Part shown: positions 1 through 6,515 of the stretch, piece by piece
Numbering within the stretch: the first letter of the stretch is position 1
Layout: every line of letters starts with the position of its first letter
Source: Candidatus Thalassarchaeum betae
Lineage (GTDB): Archaea; Thermoplasmatota; Poseidoniia; Poseidoniales; Thalassarchaeaceae
DNA: 15,763 nucleotides
NCBI GenBank assembly: GCA_022448665.1
Contig: JAKUUO010000029.1
Span: forward strand, 1-15,763
Direction: 5' to 3'
Position numbers and translations under genes: made by a program
Notes under the pieces: generated by a model
The model's database searches: none
The model's input: the letters and a program-made list of their open reading frames with translations, nothing else
What the model was told of the DNA's origin: nothing

Positions 1-197
1 CCTGGAGGTGGACCGCCCCAACCATCTGACACTGTGGGGGCTAGGAGTTCCGGTTAATTGTATACTTGGAGAAACCCCGAACACTCCCTACCCTGTGCTC
101 GGGGCTTCCGTGAGCCGTTCATTTTCTGAATAGGTAGGCAGAAATATGACTCCTCTGTCCGGATAGTGACGATTCCAAAAACACGGGAGGAGATGAA
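1..197. other. Left-edge region, no confident gene
   Basis: No convincing gene is seen here. Two short frames run in from the left edge on the + strand. One ends at 55-57 and is Gly/Pro-rich; the other stays open to 131-133. Either could be the tail of a truncated upstream gene, but neither shows a recognisable motif. A 6-bp inverted repeat (75-80 with 99-104) and the left copy of a direct repeat (89-104) lie here. The last 15 bases hold the Shine-Dalgarno site of the following gene. Confidence 0.4.
89..104 (+). repeat. Left copy of imperfect direct repeat
   Basis: This 16-base segment matches 562-577 at 14 of 16 positions, with nine consecutive identical bases at the left end. The two copies bracket the low-GC zinc-ribbon gene. 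It could be an attachment-site-like duplication, but two short imperfect copies can also arise by chance. Confidence 0.4.
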
Positions 198-509
198 TTG
201 GAAAAAATCCAATGCCGGGTGTGCGATACAGACAACCATAATTTCTCGACTACGTGTTCTGAATGTGGAGTAAGGCTGAGGAGGGTAACGCATGGAATTG
301 GACCTAAGAAGAAGAATAGGAAGAAGATAGAAGCTAAGGCTAGAAGGAAGGAACTGGGAAAATGTTCTAGAAATAAGATTACTTATCGCTACAGATCAGA
401 TGCCAAGAAAATGAGTGATAAGCTACTACGAGATAAAGGTAGAATTAGCAAGATATATCGATGTAAATATTGCGATGGTTACCATTTAACTAAACTAAAA
501 TCTGGGTAA
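198..509 (+). CDS. Small low-GC protein with two zinc-binding motifs
   Basis: The function of this 103-residue basic protein is unknown. The N-terminus has a CxxC ... CxxC zinc ribbon (Cys6, Cys9, Cys20, Cys23). A Lys/Arg-rich middle follows, then a C-terminal Tyr-Arg-Cys-x2-Cys-x3-His-Leu-Thr segment at about residues 87-98. That ending resembles a small zinc-finger family common in actinobacteria and their phages. The TTG start at 198 is chosen because GGGAGGAG (185-192) sits 5 nt upstream; the ATG at 193 opens only a short frame. The gene is about 38% GC and rich in AGA/AGG arginine codons, unlike its roughly 60% GC neighbours, which suggests recent acquisition. It may bind nucleic acid; this is inference. 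Confidence 0.75.
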   Translation: MEKIQCRVCDTDNHNFSTTCSECGVRLRRVTHGIGPKKKNRKKIEAKARRKELGKCSRNKITYRYRSDAKKMSDKLLRDKGRISKIYRCKYCDGYHLTKLKSG

Positions 510-561
510 TAGCAAGCCCTGATGATGTGCCTGCGTGGCATTAGAGATCCCGGACATAGAG

Positions 562-577
562 TACCCTGTGTTCAGGG
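562..577 (+). repeat. Right copy of imperfect direct repeat
   Basis: This copy matches 89-104 at 14 of 16 positions. It covers the stop codon and last bases of the antiporter gene on the opposite strand, a position typical of sites where an integrating element restores the 3' end of its target gene. No integrase is present in the window. Confidence 0.4.
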
Positions 578-1702
578 GTGGAACCAGAAGGCCAGGGCCA
601 GCACAGCGTAAGCGCCCAGCAGCATGGCCCCTTCGAGCCAGTTGCTCTTGCCGTCTGCTGCGATAGCGTTGACAATCATCACGGCGAGGAAGGCTGCGAC
701 CGTCTCGAGGATCCCGAACTCGAAGGTCAGCCCGACTCCGAGCATCCAAGCGAAGACTACCATGAGAGGGGCCACGAACACGGCGATCTGTGTGCTCGAG
801 CCTATCGCTATGGCGAACGAGAGGTCCATCTTGTCCTTGCCTGCAACCGTCACCGCGGTGAAGTGCTCGGCGGCGTTGCCGAACAGAGGCAGTAGTATCA
901 CACCGATGAACAGGTGCGACAGTCCGACCTCGCTGGCCGCCTCCTCCAGTGAGTGTACTAGAATCTCGGCCATCCAGGAGACGAACAGCGTTGCGACCAC
1001 GAGGAGGACTACCGCATCGCGCTTGGTCATCCTCGGCTCCTCGTCATGGGTGCCGTCGGTTGCGAACAGGTCGGAGTGCGTGCCCAACTGGAACACCAGA
1101 AACAGGACGTACATCCCGAGAAGGATCACTGCGGCCGCCCTCGACAGGTTAGCCACCCCCTCCGTTCCCTCATCGCCTCCCACGGTGATGTGGTACACTG
1201 TTGGTACGACCAGGGTGATGACGGCGAGCAGTAGGAGCGAGCTGTTGGCGACGAACTGCGTCTCGTTGAACGTCTGGACCTTGTGATGGATTCCACCCCA
1301 GACGAACGCCAGCCCCATCACCAGCAGGAGATTTCCGAGGATGCTCCCTATCAGACTGGCTTTGACGATGTGCACCATGACCGCTGCAGTCTCACTGTCC
1401 GCACCGGCCTTGTAGGCTGCCCAGATTGCGAGAGCCGCGATAATCAGCTCGGCAGCATTGCCGAAGGTGGCGTTGAGCAGTCCGCCAATGGACTCCGAGG
1501 TTCGCAGGGCGATCTCCTCGGTAGCGAACCCCATCAGGAAGGCGAGCGGCATTATCGCCACCATCGAGGCGAAGAAGGCGGCCGTCTGGTCGTGTGACAC
1601 GTAGGCGAAGTAGAAGGTGGCTGGAATCGCCAGAAGCAACAGATTGAGCTTGGACTGACGCGGGTCCATCGCTCTCATCCAGTTGATTTCGCCGCCTCCC
1701 AT
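572..1702 (-). CDS. Calcium/proton (cation) antiporter, CaCA family CAX/ChaA type
   Basis: This integral membrane exchanger probably extrudes Ca2+ (or another cation) in exchange for protons. It has about 11 hydrophobic segments in two homologous halves. The two alpha-repeat signatures are clear: GNAAEL near residues 81-86 (first half) and GNAAEHFTAV near 275-284, followed by SSTQIAVFV near 302-310. An acidic loop (about 206-223) separates the halves, as in CAX proteins. The start at 1702 gives 376 residues. It is chosen because GGGAG lies 5 nt upstream; a longer frame to 1756 would overlap the divergent kinase gene, and later ATGs (1678, 1669) have poorer ribosome sites. It is divergent from the kinase gene with 38 nt between starts. 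The exact cation cannot be read from sequence. Confidence 0.9.
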   Translation of the reverse strand: MGGGEINWMRAMDPRQSKLNLLLLAIPATFYFAYVSHDQTAAFFASMVAIMPLAFLMGFATEEIALRTSESIGGLLNATFGNAAELIIAALAIWAAYKAGADSETAAVMVHIVKASLIGSILGNLLLVMGLAFVWGGIHHKVQTFNETQFVANSSLLLLAVITLVVPTVYHITVGGDEGTEGVANLSRAAAVILLGMYVLFLVFQLGTHSDLFATDGTHDEEPRMTKRDAVVLLVVATLFVSWMAEILVHSLEEAASEVGLSHLFIGVILLPLFGNAAEHFTAVTVAGKDKMDLSFAIAIGSSTQIAVFVAPLMVVFAWMLGVGLTFEFGILETVAAFLAVMIVNAIAADGKSNWLEGAMLLGAYAVLALAFWFHP

Positions 1703-1740
1703 TGCTCTCCCAACCACTGCGCGGCTCGGAGGAGAGGTCA

Positions 1741-2337
1741 ATGTTCCGCTGGCCACGCGCAGTGTTCATGGCTTCCTTACCGGCCGGGGGGCTTGTGACC
1801 AGTGGCTTTCGCCTCGCTCTGACTGGTACCCCCGGTACAGGGAAGAGCACCGTAGCACGGATCCTCTCTGAGCGGGGGTACACGGTGGTTTCAGTCGAGT
1901 CTCTAGCGCGCGAGCATGAATGTCTGGGCGAGGTCGACCCTGCAGACGGAGCGAGGTCCGTCGACCTCGACATGCTGCACGACTCACTTGCACCCGGATG
2001 GTCCTCGCCGCCTGAGCATCCGCTCATCATCGACGGTCATCTGTCCCACCACCTCCCCAGTGATGCCGTGGCCGTGCTGCGCTGCTCGCCCGATGTCCTC
2101 GAAGCGAGACTCGCAAGCAGGGGTTACTCAGCCGAGAAGATACAGGCCAACTACGAGTGGGAGTTGCTCGGTGGAGCGTGGAACGAGCGCGAGAGGGGAT
2201 CCGCGTGGATCGAGTTCGACACCACGGACAGCGATGTCGTCTCTGTCGTCAAGTCTCTGTCGCAGTGGATATCAGATGGTTTCAAGCCAGCAAGCCCGGG
2301 CTCGGTGATTGACTGGGTAGCCCGGATGGAGGAGTGA
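1741..2337 (+). CDS. AK6/Fap7-type adenylate kinase-like NTPase
   Basis: This is a small P-loop kinase of the AK6/Fap7 family, which has adenylate kinase/ATPase activity and in eukaryotes acts in small-subunit ribosome assembly with the uS11 protein Rps14. The Walker A GTPGTGKST lies at about residues 29-37. A Walker-B-like IIDGHLSHHLP follows the NMP-binding region, and a CSPDVLEARLASRGYS segment precedes the lid, as in archaeal members. The ATG at 1741 is favoured by GGAGGAG (1728-1734). It gives a roughly 20-residue leader before the usual family start, so a later start (ATG 1768 or GTG 1795, the latter preceded by a G-run) is possible. The stop lies 2 nt before the next gene's ATG, so the two are probably co-translated. 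Confidence 0.85.
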   Translation: MFRWPRAVFMASLPAGGLVTSGFRLALTGTPGTGKSTVARILSERGYTVVSVESLAREHECLGEVDPADGARSVDLDMLHDSLAPGWSSPPEHPLIIDGHLSHHLPSDAVAVLRCSPDVLEARLASRGYSAEKIQANYEWELLGGAWNERERGSAWIEFDTTDSDVVSVVKSLSQWISDGFKPASPGSVIDWVARMEE

Positions 2338-2339
2338 GA

Positions 2340-3014
2340 ATGTTCGAGAAGATGAGGGGGGTTTGGACCAAGGCCATCGAGCCCCTCGTGCTGAAGCTGG
2401 GCAATCTCGACCCCAGCGTACTGACTTGGGGTAGCCTAGTAGTCGCCCTCTTGGCCTTCTACATGCTTTCAGGCGCCGGTCTCGACAACAACGGCGCGAT
2501 GATGATCGGCGTGGCCGTTCTGCTCATCATGTTCGCCGGGGTGCTGGACGCTCTCGATGGGGCCCTGGCTCGGCACCAAGGCGTCGATAGTCCGTACGGC
2601 GACTTCCTCGATCACACGATCGACAGGGTCATCGACGTCGGCCTTGTGATCGCTATAGGAATGAATGCAGCCTTCGTCGACGAATTCAGTTCTGGTCTCA
2701 TCGCCGCTGTCCTGACCCTGTTCGGCTCCTACATGGGAACGCAATCCCAATCGGTCGGGCTCGACAGGATATACGGCGGCTTCTCTCGGGCGGACCGGAT
2801 GGTGCTCACTCTCGCCTGTCTCATTGCCGCCGCTTGGCAGGCATACTCCGGAGGAGCTGGTATCGACGTCAGCGGCATCGAATACGCCGACTGGCTGATG
2901 CTGGGCAACATGAATCTCAACGGCATGACAGCCGCTCTGGCCGTCTCGGCCTGGGGAGGGGTCTACACCTTCCTCGTCCGCTTCGTCAAGACGCGTAATC
3001 AGTTGCTGGGCTGA
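2340..3014 (+). CDS. CDP-alcohol phosphatidyltransferase (archaeal phospholipid synthesis)
   Basis: This membrane enzyme transfers an alcohol headgroup (or its phosphate) onto a CDP-activated lipid. The full family signature D-x2-D-G-x2-A-R-x8-G-x3-D-x3-D is present at residues 70-95, so all metal-binding aspartates are intact. Several hydrophobic segments surround it. Length (224 aa) fits archaetidylinositol-phosphate-synthase-type members, but the headgroup (inositol phosphate, glycerol phosphate or serine) cannot be told from sequence. The ATG at 2340 is chosen because GGAGGAG ends 5 nt upstream; an in-frame GTG at 2334 lies inside that site. It follows the kinase gene after 2 nt and is followed by a strong hairpin. 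Confidence 0.9.
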   Translation: MFEKMRGVWTKAIEPLVLKLGNLDPSVLTWGSLVVALLAFYMLSGAGLDNNGAMMIGVAVLLIMFAGVLDALDGALARHQGVDSPYGDFLDHTIDRVIDVGLVIAIGMNAAFVDEFSSGLIAAVLTLFGSYMGTQSQSVGLDRIYGGFSRADRMVLTLACLIAAAWQAYSGGAGIDVSGIEYADWLMLGNMNLNGMTAALAVSAWGGVYTFLVRFVKTRNQLLG

Positions 3015-3045
3015 CGGCTTGTGTGAGCCCCCATTGAAACACGCC

Positions 3046-3066
3046 CCTCCCGCCGAAGGCGGGGGG
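3046..3066 (+). terminator. GC-rich hairpin after the phosphatidyltransferase gene
   Basis: A 9-bp stem (one G-T wobble) with a GAA loop spans this interval. The innermost six pairs are CCCGCC/GGCGGG. It lies 31 nt after the stop codon and just before the ftsZ promoter. There is no clear T-run, so termination is inferred from position. Confidence 0.5.
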
Positions 3067-3072
3067 TAACGG

Positions 3073-3077
3073 TTATC
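3073..3077 (+). promoter_or_regulatory. Putative TATA box of ftsZ (leaderless type)
   Basis: The sequence TTATC lies 29 to 25 nt before the ftsZ GTG at 3102. That is the expected archaeal TATA distance if transcription starts at the start codon. No Shine-Dalgarno sequence precedes the GTG, which agrees with a leaderless mRNA. Confidence 0.45.
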
Positions 3078-3101
3078 CTCTCTACGACTCGCCTCGGCCT
3101 C

Positions 3102-4220
3102 GTGGACTTCATCGTCGAGAGAGCAAAGGAGTACGTATCGGGTGAGGTTGTACCTAAGGCTCCGGGCGACACACAGAGCGATGCGGAACTGAAGAGTCTC
3201 CTCAAGTCGCTGCAACCTAAGATACGGGTGTTCGGCTGCGGAGGCTGCGGCTCCAACACCGTTGCGAGACTCGAGCACGAGGGATTGTTCGACGGGACCT
3301 ACGTCAAGGGTCTGGCCGTCAACACCGACGCCCAGCACCTGCTGCGGGTCAATGTCGAGAACAAGGTGTTGATCGGTCGCTCTGCCAGAGGCAGGGGCGC
3401 CGGTGGCGACCCCGAGAAGGGAGAGCAGGCCGCATACGAGTCAGAGCGGACGCTCAAGACGGAGGTCGACGATTGCGACCTGGCATTCATCACAGCGGGA
3501 TTGGGAGGTGGCACTGGGACAGGGAGTGCCCACGTTGTTGCTCGGCTGGCTCGTTCAGCAGGAGCACTGACCATCGCTGTGGTGAGCTATCCCTTCCTCT
3601 CGGAGGGGTCTCTGCGGAAGCAGAATGCAGAATGGGGTTTGGAGAGGTTGCGGGAGGTATGCGACACAGTCGTCGTGCTTCCCAACGAGCGCCTCCTCGA
3701 AGTCGACGGGGTACGAGACCTGCCCCTAGACGCTGCATTCCGCGTCGCAGACGAACTGCTGATGAGGAGCATTGCCGGAGTCTCCGAGATGCTATCCAAG
3801 GAGGGTGTGGTCAACCTTGACTTCCAGGACCTCCGCTCCGTGATGGAGAACGGGGGCGGCGTGGCGGTGATCGGACTTGGAGAGGCGAAGGGCGAAGGCA
3901 GCGCCGAGAAGGCCACGGAGGAGGCTCTGGAATCACCACTCCTGGATGTCGATATCTCCGATGTCCGCGGCGCTCTGGTCAACGTCGTTGGCGGGCCCAC
4001 CCTGTCACTCGGTGACGCAGAACTGTGCGCTAAGTTGATCGGGGACAAGATCAATCCCTACGCCAGGATAATCTGGGGTGCCACCACCGATGATACGATG
4101 GGGGATGAGATTAGGGTCCTGCTAGTGCTGACAGGTGTGAAGAGTGAGCAGATCGGCGGTGCGACACAGCACACCCAGATGCGTAACCTCACTCAGCGTA
4201 AGGTCGAGTTCGTGAACTGA
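3102..4220 (+). CDS. ftsZ: Cell division GTPase FtsZ (FtsZ1 by position)
   Basis: This tubulin-like GTPase forms the cytokinetic ring. The nucleotide site is complete: GGCGSN at about 47-52, NTDAQ at 74-78, and the tubulin signature GGGTGTG at 135-141. PNERLLE at 194-200 is typical, and the T7 synergy loop NLDFQDLR at 238-245 supplies the catalytic acids. The 372-residue length is normal. The N-terminal extension of about 38 residues and the short C-terminal tail after 345 fit archaeal FtsZ. A position just upstream of secE-spt5 is that of ftsZ1 in many euryarchaea, so FtsZ1 is inferred rather than FtsZ2. The GTG start is supported by a TATA-like box at the leaderless distance. A hairpin follows the gene. 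Confidence 0.95.
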   Translation: MDFIVERAKEYVSGEVVPKAPGDTQSDAELKSLLKSLQPKIRVFGCGGCGSNTVARLEHEGLFDGTYVKGLAVNTDAQHLLRVNVENKVLIGRSARGRGAGGDPEKGEQAAYESERTLKTEVDDCDLAFITAGLGGGTGTGSAHVVARLARSAGALTIAVVSYPFLSEGSLRKQNAEWGLERLREVCDTVVVLPNERLLEVDGVRDLPLDAAFRVADELLMRSIAGVSEMLSKEGVVNLDFQDLRSVMENGGGVAVIGLGEAKGEGSAEKATEEALESPLLDVDISDVRGALVNVVGGPTLSLGDAELCAKLIGDKINPYARIIWGATTDDTMGDEIRVLLVLTGVKSEQIGGATQHTQMRNLTQRKVEFVN

Positions 4221-4240
4221 ATGAAGTCGACAATGAATTT

Positions 4241-4258
4241 CGAGCCCCTTAGGGCTCG
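4241..4258 (+). terminator. Hairpin after ftsZ
   Basis: A perfect 7-bp stem CGAGCCC/GGGCTCG with a 4-nt loop lies 20 nt past the ftsZ stop, ahead of the secE promoter. There is no T-run; the role is inferred from position. Confidence 0.45.
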
Positions 4259-4268
4259 CCCGGCGTGC

Positions 4269-4274
4269 TTAAAT
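4269..4274 (+). promoter_or_regulatory. Putative TATA box of secE-spt5
   Basis: TTAAAT within GTGCTTAAATGG lies about 42 nt before the secE GTG. It predicts a transcription start near 4296 and a short leader that would hold the GAGGG ribosome site at 4302-4306. Confidence 0.5.
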
Positions 4275-4312
4275 GGGGTCTGTCGGTCGCCGAGTCGCTT
4301 TGAGGGTTAGTC

Positions 4313-4576
4313 GTGGCTATCGAAAGTTCCAATGTCGGTCCGATAGAGGAGACTGTGCAGGGCTGGCAAGATGGAATCGAGGGGCGCGTTCGTAGCCTCC
4401 AGACCGGATCCTACGCCCGAATCCTCAAGATGGCTAGGAAGCCATCGAAGCAGGAGTTCCGCCAGACCGTGATAGTCTGCGGTATCGGGATGTTCATCCT
4501 CGGCGCCATCGGATTCGTAATGCTGTGGTTGATGGACAGTGCCTTCCCGTCCTTCTTCGGTTGGCTCACCGGCTAG
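4313..4576 (+). CDS. secE: SecE, protein translocase subunit (Sec61 gamma homologue)
   Basis: This is the small essential subunit that clamps SecY in the protein-conducting channel of the cytoplasmic membrane. At 87 residues it has the expected layout. A soluble amphipathic stretch with the family-typical pattern RILKMARKPSKQEF lies at about 36-49, followed by one transmembrane helix at about 54-75. The N-terminal 30 residues are longer than in many archaeal SecE proteins, with no recognisable motif. The GTG start is supported by GAGGG (4302-4306). The spt5 gene follows after 12 nt; the secE-spt5 pairing is widely conserved and supports the call of both genes. Confidence 0.9.
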   Translation: MAIESSNVGPIEETVQGWQDGIEGRVRSLQTGSYARILKMARKPSKQEFRQTVIVCGIGMFILGAIGFVMLWLMDSAFPSFFGWLTG

Positions 4577-4588
4577 TGAGATGATTAC

Positions 4589-5455
4589 ATGTCTGATGCT
4601 TTCACTGTCTACGTCCGTAACGGGGAGAGGGTCCTGCTGATGCAGCGAGCCGATGGGGTCGCAGACTTCCCCGGGGCCTGGGACGGAATCTACGGAGTCG
4701 GCGATCCGGAAGATTTGGACGCCGTCACCGCCAGGATTACCGAAGTCACTGGAATTGACGCAGAGAATCTCGAATACGTCCGCGCTGGCGGCGCTCGCGG
4801 CCTCGCTTATGGAAACCACCTCCAAGATGTCGTTCCGGTGCTCTTCGTCAGCGGAGTGGACGAGATCGATGCACGAGGCCTGTACAAGGGATTCGAATGG
4901 ATCGACCCCGGCGAGATTCAGAACAAGAAGTACGCCACTCCTCAACTCCGTGACATGTACGGAGACGTCGCTTCTTACCTATACATCCTCAAGACCTCTA
5001 TCGGACAGGAGCAGAATGTTGCTAGGGAAATCCAAGCAAGGCTCTCTGGAACCGGCTCCCTCAGGGATATCCAAGACGAGGTCTTCGGTGTTCTCAGTCC
5101 GCACTTCATGCGTGGCTACATCTTCGTCGAAGCTTCTGCTCTGCACCATGTCGAGAAGCTCATCGGGCGAGTTGGGGTCTCCACCACGCCAATGAAGAAC
5201 TGCCGCAAGGTGCTCGGCGGGGAGTCCCCTTTGGGTGACGTCCTGCCGTACCTCGAGCCGAAGGCGGCTACTGCCGGCATCGAAGAGGGTTGCATCGTGG
5301 AGATCCATGGCGGCGCCTTCCGCGGACAGGCTGCACGCGTAACCCGTGTTACCGAGTCCAAAGAGGAGGTCACGGTCGAACTCTTCGAGGCGGCCGTCCC
5401 TGTGGCTCTGACGGTGCGCGCCGATCAGGTTCGAGTGACGCAGCGCGTCGAGTAG
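4589..5455 (+). CDS. spt5: Spt5/NusG elongation factor fused to an N-terminal degenerate Nudix-like domain
   Basis: Residues 129-288 are an archaeal Spt5. The NGN domain (YLYILKTSIGQEQNVA at 130-145, RGYIFVEA at 175-182) binds the RNA polymerase clamp. The KOW domain (about 228-265, GCIVEIHGGAFRGQ) and the VTVELFEAAVPVALTV strand follow. Archaeal Spt5 is normally about 145-160 residues; this protein has 288. Residues 4-122 read as a Nudix fold: VYVRNGERVLLMQRADG, FPGAWDGIYG, a box-like helix ending in TEVTGI, and WIDPGEI near the end. The Nudix box G-x5-E-x7-REUxEExGU is degraded: aligned on TGI, only E52 of the key acids remains and the R-E pair is absent. Catalysis is therefore unlikely and a binding role more plausible. 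One uninterrupted frame starts at 4589; the internal Met123 lacks a ribosome site. Confidence 0.9.
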   Translation: MSDAFTVYVRNGERVLLMQRADGVADFPGAWDGIYGVGDPEDLDAVTARITEVTGIDAENLEYVRAGGARGLAYGNHLQDVVPVLFVSGVDEIDARGLYKGFEWIDPGEIQNKKYATPQLRDMYGDVASYLYILKTSIGQEQNVAREIQARLSGTGSLRDIQDEVFGVLSPHFMRGYIFVEASALHHVEKLIGRVGVSTTPMKNCRKVLGGESPLGDVLPYLEPKAATAGIEEGCIVEIHGGAFRGQAARVTRVTESKEEVTVELFEAAVPVALTVRADQVRVTQRVE

Positions 5456-5464
5456 CGTTGAGGC

Positions 5465-5479
5465 ACGCCCTGCGGGCGT
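5465..5479 (+). terminator. Hairpin after spt5
   Basis: A perfect 6-bp stem ACGCCC/GGGCGT with a TGC triloop begins 10 nt after the spt5 stop. It separates the secE-spt5 unit from the ribosomal protein operon. No T-run follows. Confidence 0.4.
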
Positions 5480-5491
5480 TGCATCACTCTC

Positions 5492-5497
5492 AAATAT
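5492..5497 (+). promoter_or_regulatory. Putative TATA box of the rpl11-rpl1-rplP0-rpl12 operon
   Basis: AAATAT in an otherwise GC-rich spacer predicts a transcription start near 5520, leaving a short leader with AGGAGG (5525-5530) before the rpl11 ATG at 5540. Hairpin, TATA box and ribosome site in order suggest that the spacer is intact rather than an assembly scar. Confidence 0.5.
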
Positions 5498-5539
5498 GGA
5501 AAGCAGGTCGGCGGGGCGCACTACAGGAGGATGTCACGA

Positions 5540-5818
5540 ATGTCAGCACGTAACGAAACACCGCACAAGGTGATTCAGACGCTGGGGCAGAAGACGTGCA
5601 ACGGCTCCTGGGAGGAGGCTTCGGAGAACCTGACAATGGATCAGGTAAAGAAGGTCGCAGAGGACCAGAAGGACCGCCTGACAGGCGCCGATCTGTACGC
5701 TCGTTGCCGCGAGGTCATGGGTACCTGCGTCTCGATGCGAGTGCATGTGGAGGGCATGACTCCGAAGGATGCCCTGCAAGCAATGAGTGAGGGGAAGTTT
5801 AGCGAACATTTCAATTGA
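5540..5818 (+). CDS. rpl11: Ribosomal protein L11 (uL11), C-terminal domain only
   Basis: Residues 30-88 match the C-terminal rRNA-binding domain of archaeal L11: NLTMDQVKKVAEDQ, then REVMGTCVSM (about 57-66), VEGMTP and a final EGKF. This domain binds the 23S rRNA of the GTPase-associated centre. The protein has only 92 residues against roughly 155-165 in the family. The N-terminal domain, with its Gly/Pro-rich PPLGPALGP-type motif, is absent; homology begins near the interdomain TPP-type linker (ETPHKVIQTLG). The spt5 stop is only 84 nt upstream, so no hidden N-terminal half fits. The ATG at 5540 is chosen because AGGAGG ends 9 nt upstream; the ATG at 5531 abuts it. rpl1 follows. Confidence 0.85.
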   Translation: MSARNETPHKVIQTLGQKTCNGSWEEASENLTMDQVKKVAEDQKDRLTGADLYARCREVMGTCVSMRVHVEGMTPKDALQAMSEGKFSEHFN

Positions 5819-5870
5819 GAGTTCACGGGTTGCGGGAGAGGGTTTCCTCGTTGACCGCAGAGGTGGGAAA

Positions 5871-6515
5871 ATGCAGGAAAACATTCAGACAGCGATTCAA
5901 CAGGCGCTCGATGACTCGCCAGAGCGCAAGTTCGTCGAGTCCATCGAGATCGCATTCACCCTCAGGGACGTCGACCTGAAGAATCCCGCCAACAGAATCC
6001 AGGAGGAGGTTCGGCTGCCCTCCGGAAGGGGCAAGCCGATTCGCATCACGATGTTCGCCGGCGGCGAGATGGCCACCAAAGCCAAAGCCGCAGGAATCGA
6101 CGTCATCGATCCAGCCACCATCGAGGACATCGCTGGCAACCGACAGCAGGCCCGCAAGATAGCCAACAAGAGTGACTTCTTTCTCTCTGAAATCCCCCAT
6201 ATGGGAACCGTCGGTAGGTTCCTCGGAGTGGTATTGGGACCCAGAGGCAAGATGCCGCGCCCTGTCCCACCAAACCTCGACCCTGGGACGATCGCTGCTG
6301 TACTCAAGGACACCGCGGTCGTCAGATCGCGAGACAGGATCACCTTCCATACCGCTGTGGGCTCGCGCGAGCAGGGGCTCGACGACCTTACTACCAACGC
6401 AATGGCCGTGTGGAACAGGGTCACGGGCAAGTTGGAGCGCGGAGCGGGCAATATCCGCTCCTGCTACATCAAGACCTCAATGGGCCCCTCCATCAAGGTG
6501 GAGGTGATTGAGTGA
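5871..6515 (+). CDS. rpl1: Ribosomal protein L1 (uL1)
   Basis: This protein forms the L1 stalk near the E site, which helps release deacylated tRNA. At 214 residues it has a normal archaeal length. The signature VLGPRGKMPRPVPPN lies in the middle, and the C-terminal strand GNIRSCYIKTSMGPSIKV is typical. The ATG at 5871 is chosen because GAGGTG (5860-5865) lies 5 nt upstream and the preceding 28 codons of open frame overlap rpl11 and do not resemble L1. The stop overlaps the P0 start (TGATG), so P0 is probably translated by coupling. In some methanogens L1 represses its own operon through an mRNA site; no such site was identified here. Confidence 0.95.
   Translation: MQENIQTAIQQALDDSPERKFVESIEIAFTLRDVDLKNPANRIQEEVRLPSGRGKPIRITMFAGGEMATKAKAAGIDVIDPATIEDIAGNRQQARKIANKSDFFLSEIPHMGTVGRFLGVVLGPRGKMPRPVPPNLDPGTIAAVLKDTAVVRSRDRITFHTAVGSREQGLDDLTTNAMAVWNRVTGKLERGAGNIRSCYIKTSMGPSIKVEVIE

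Noticed and set aside
1..133. C-terminal end of an upstream gene at the left edge
   Set aside because: Two competing short frames are open and neither shows a motif, so no gene can be supported.
624..1286. Plus-strand open frame opposite the antiporter gene
   Set aside because: It is a Ser/Thr/Arg-rich low-complexity antisense shadow; the opposite strand has both antiporter signatures.
2469..3338. Minus-strand open frame across the phosphatidyltransferase and ftsZ start
   Set aside because: It crosses a hairpin and promoter region and has no recognisable motif; both genes on the other strand are certain.
4955..5455. Separate standalone spt5 gene starting at the internal Met123
   Set aside because: No ribosome site precedes it and the frame is continuous from 4589 with a coherent Nudix-like translation.
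5456..5539. Hidden N-terminal half of L11 in another frame upstream of the short L11 gene
   Set aside because: Only 84 nt separate it from the spt5 stop, far less than the roughly 210 nt needed, and no PPLGPALGP-like translation is seen.
5787..5870. Longer N-terminus for ribosomal protein L1
   Set aside because: The 28 extra codons overlap rpl11, do not resemble L1, and the ATG at 5871 has a well-placed GAGGTG site.
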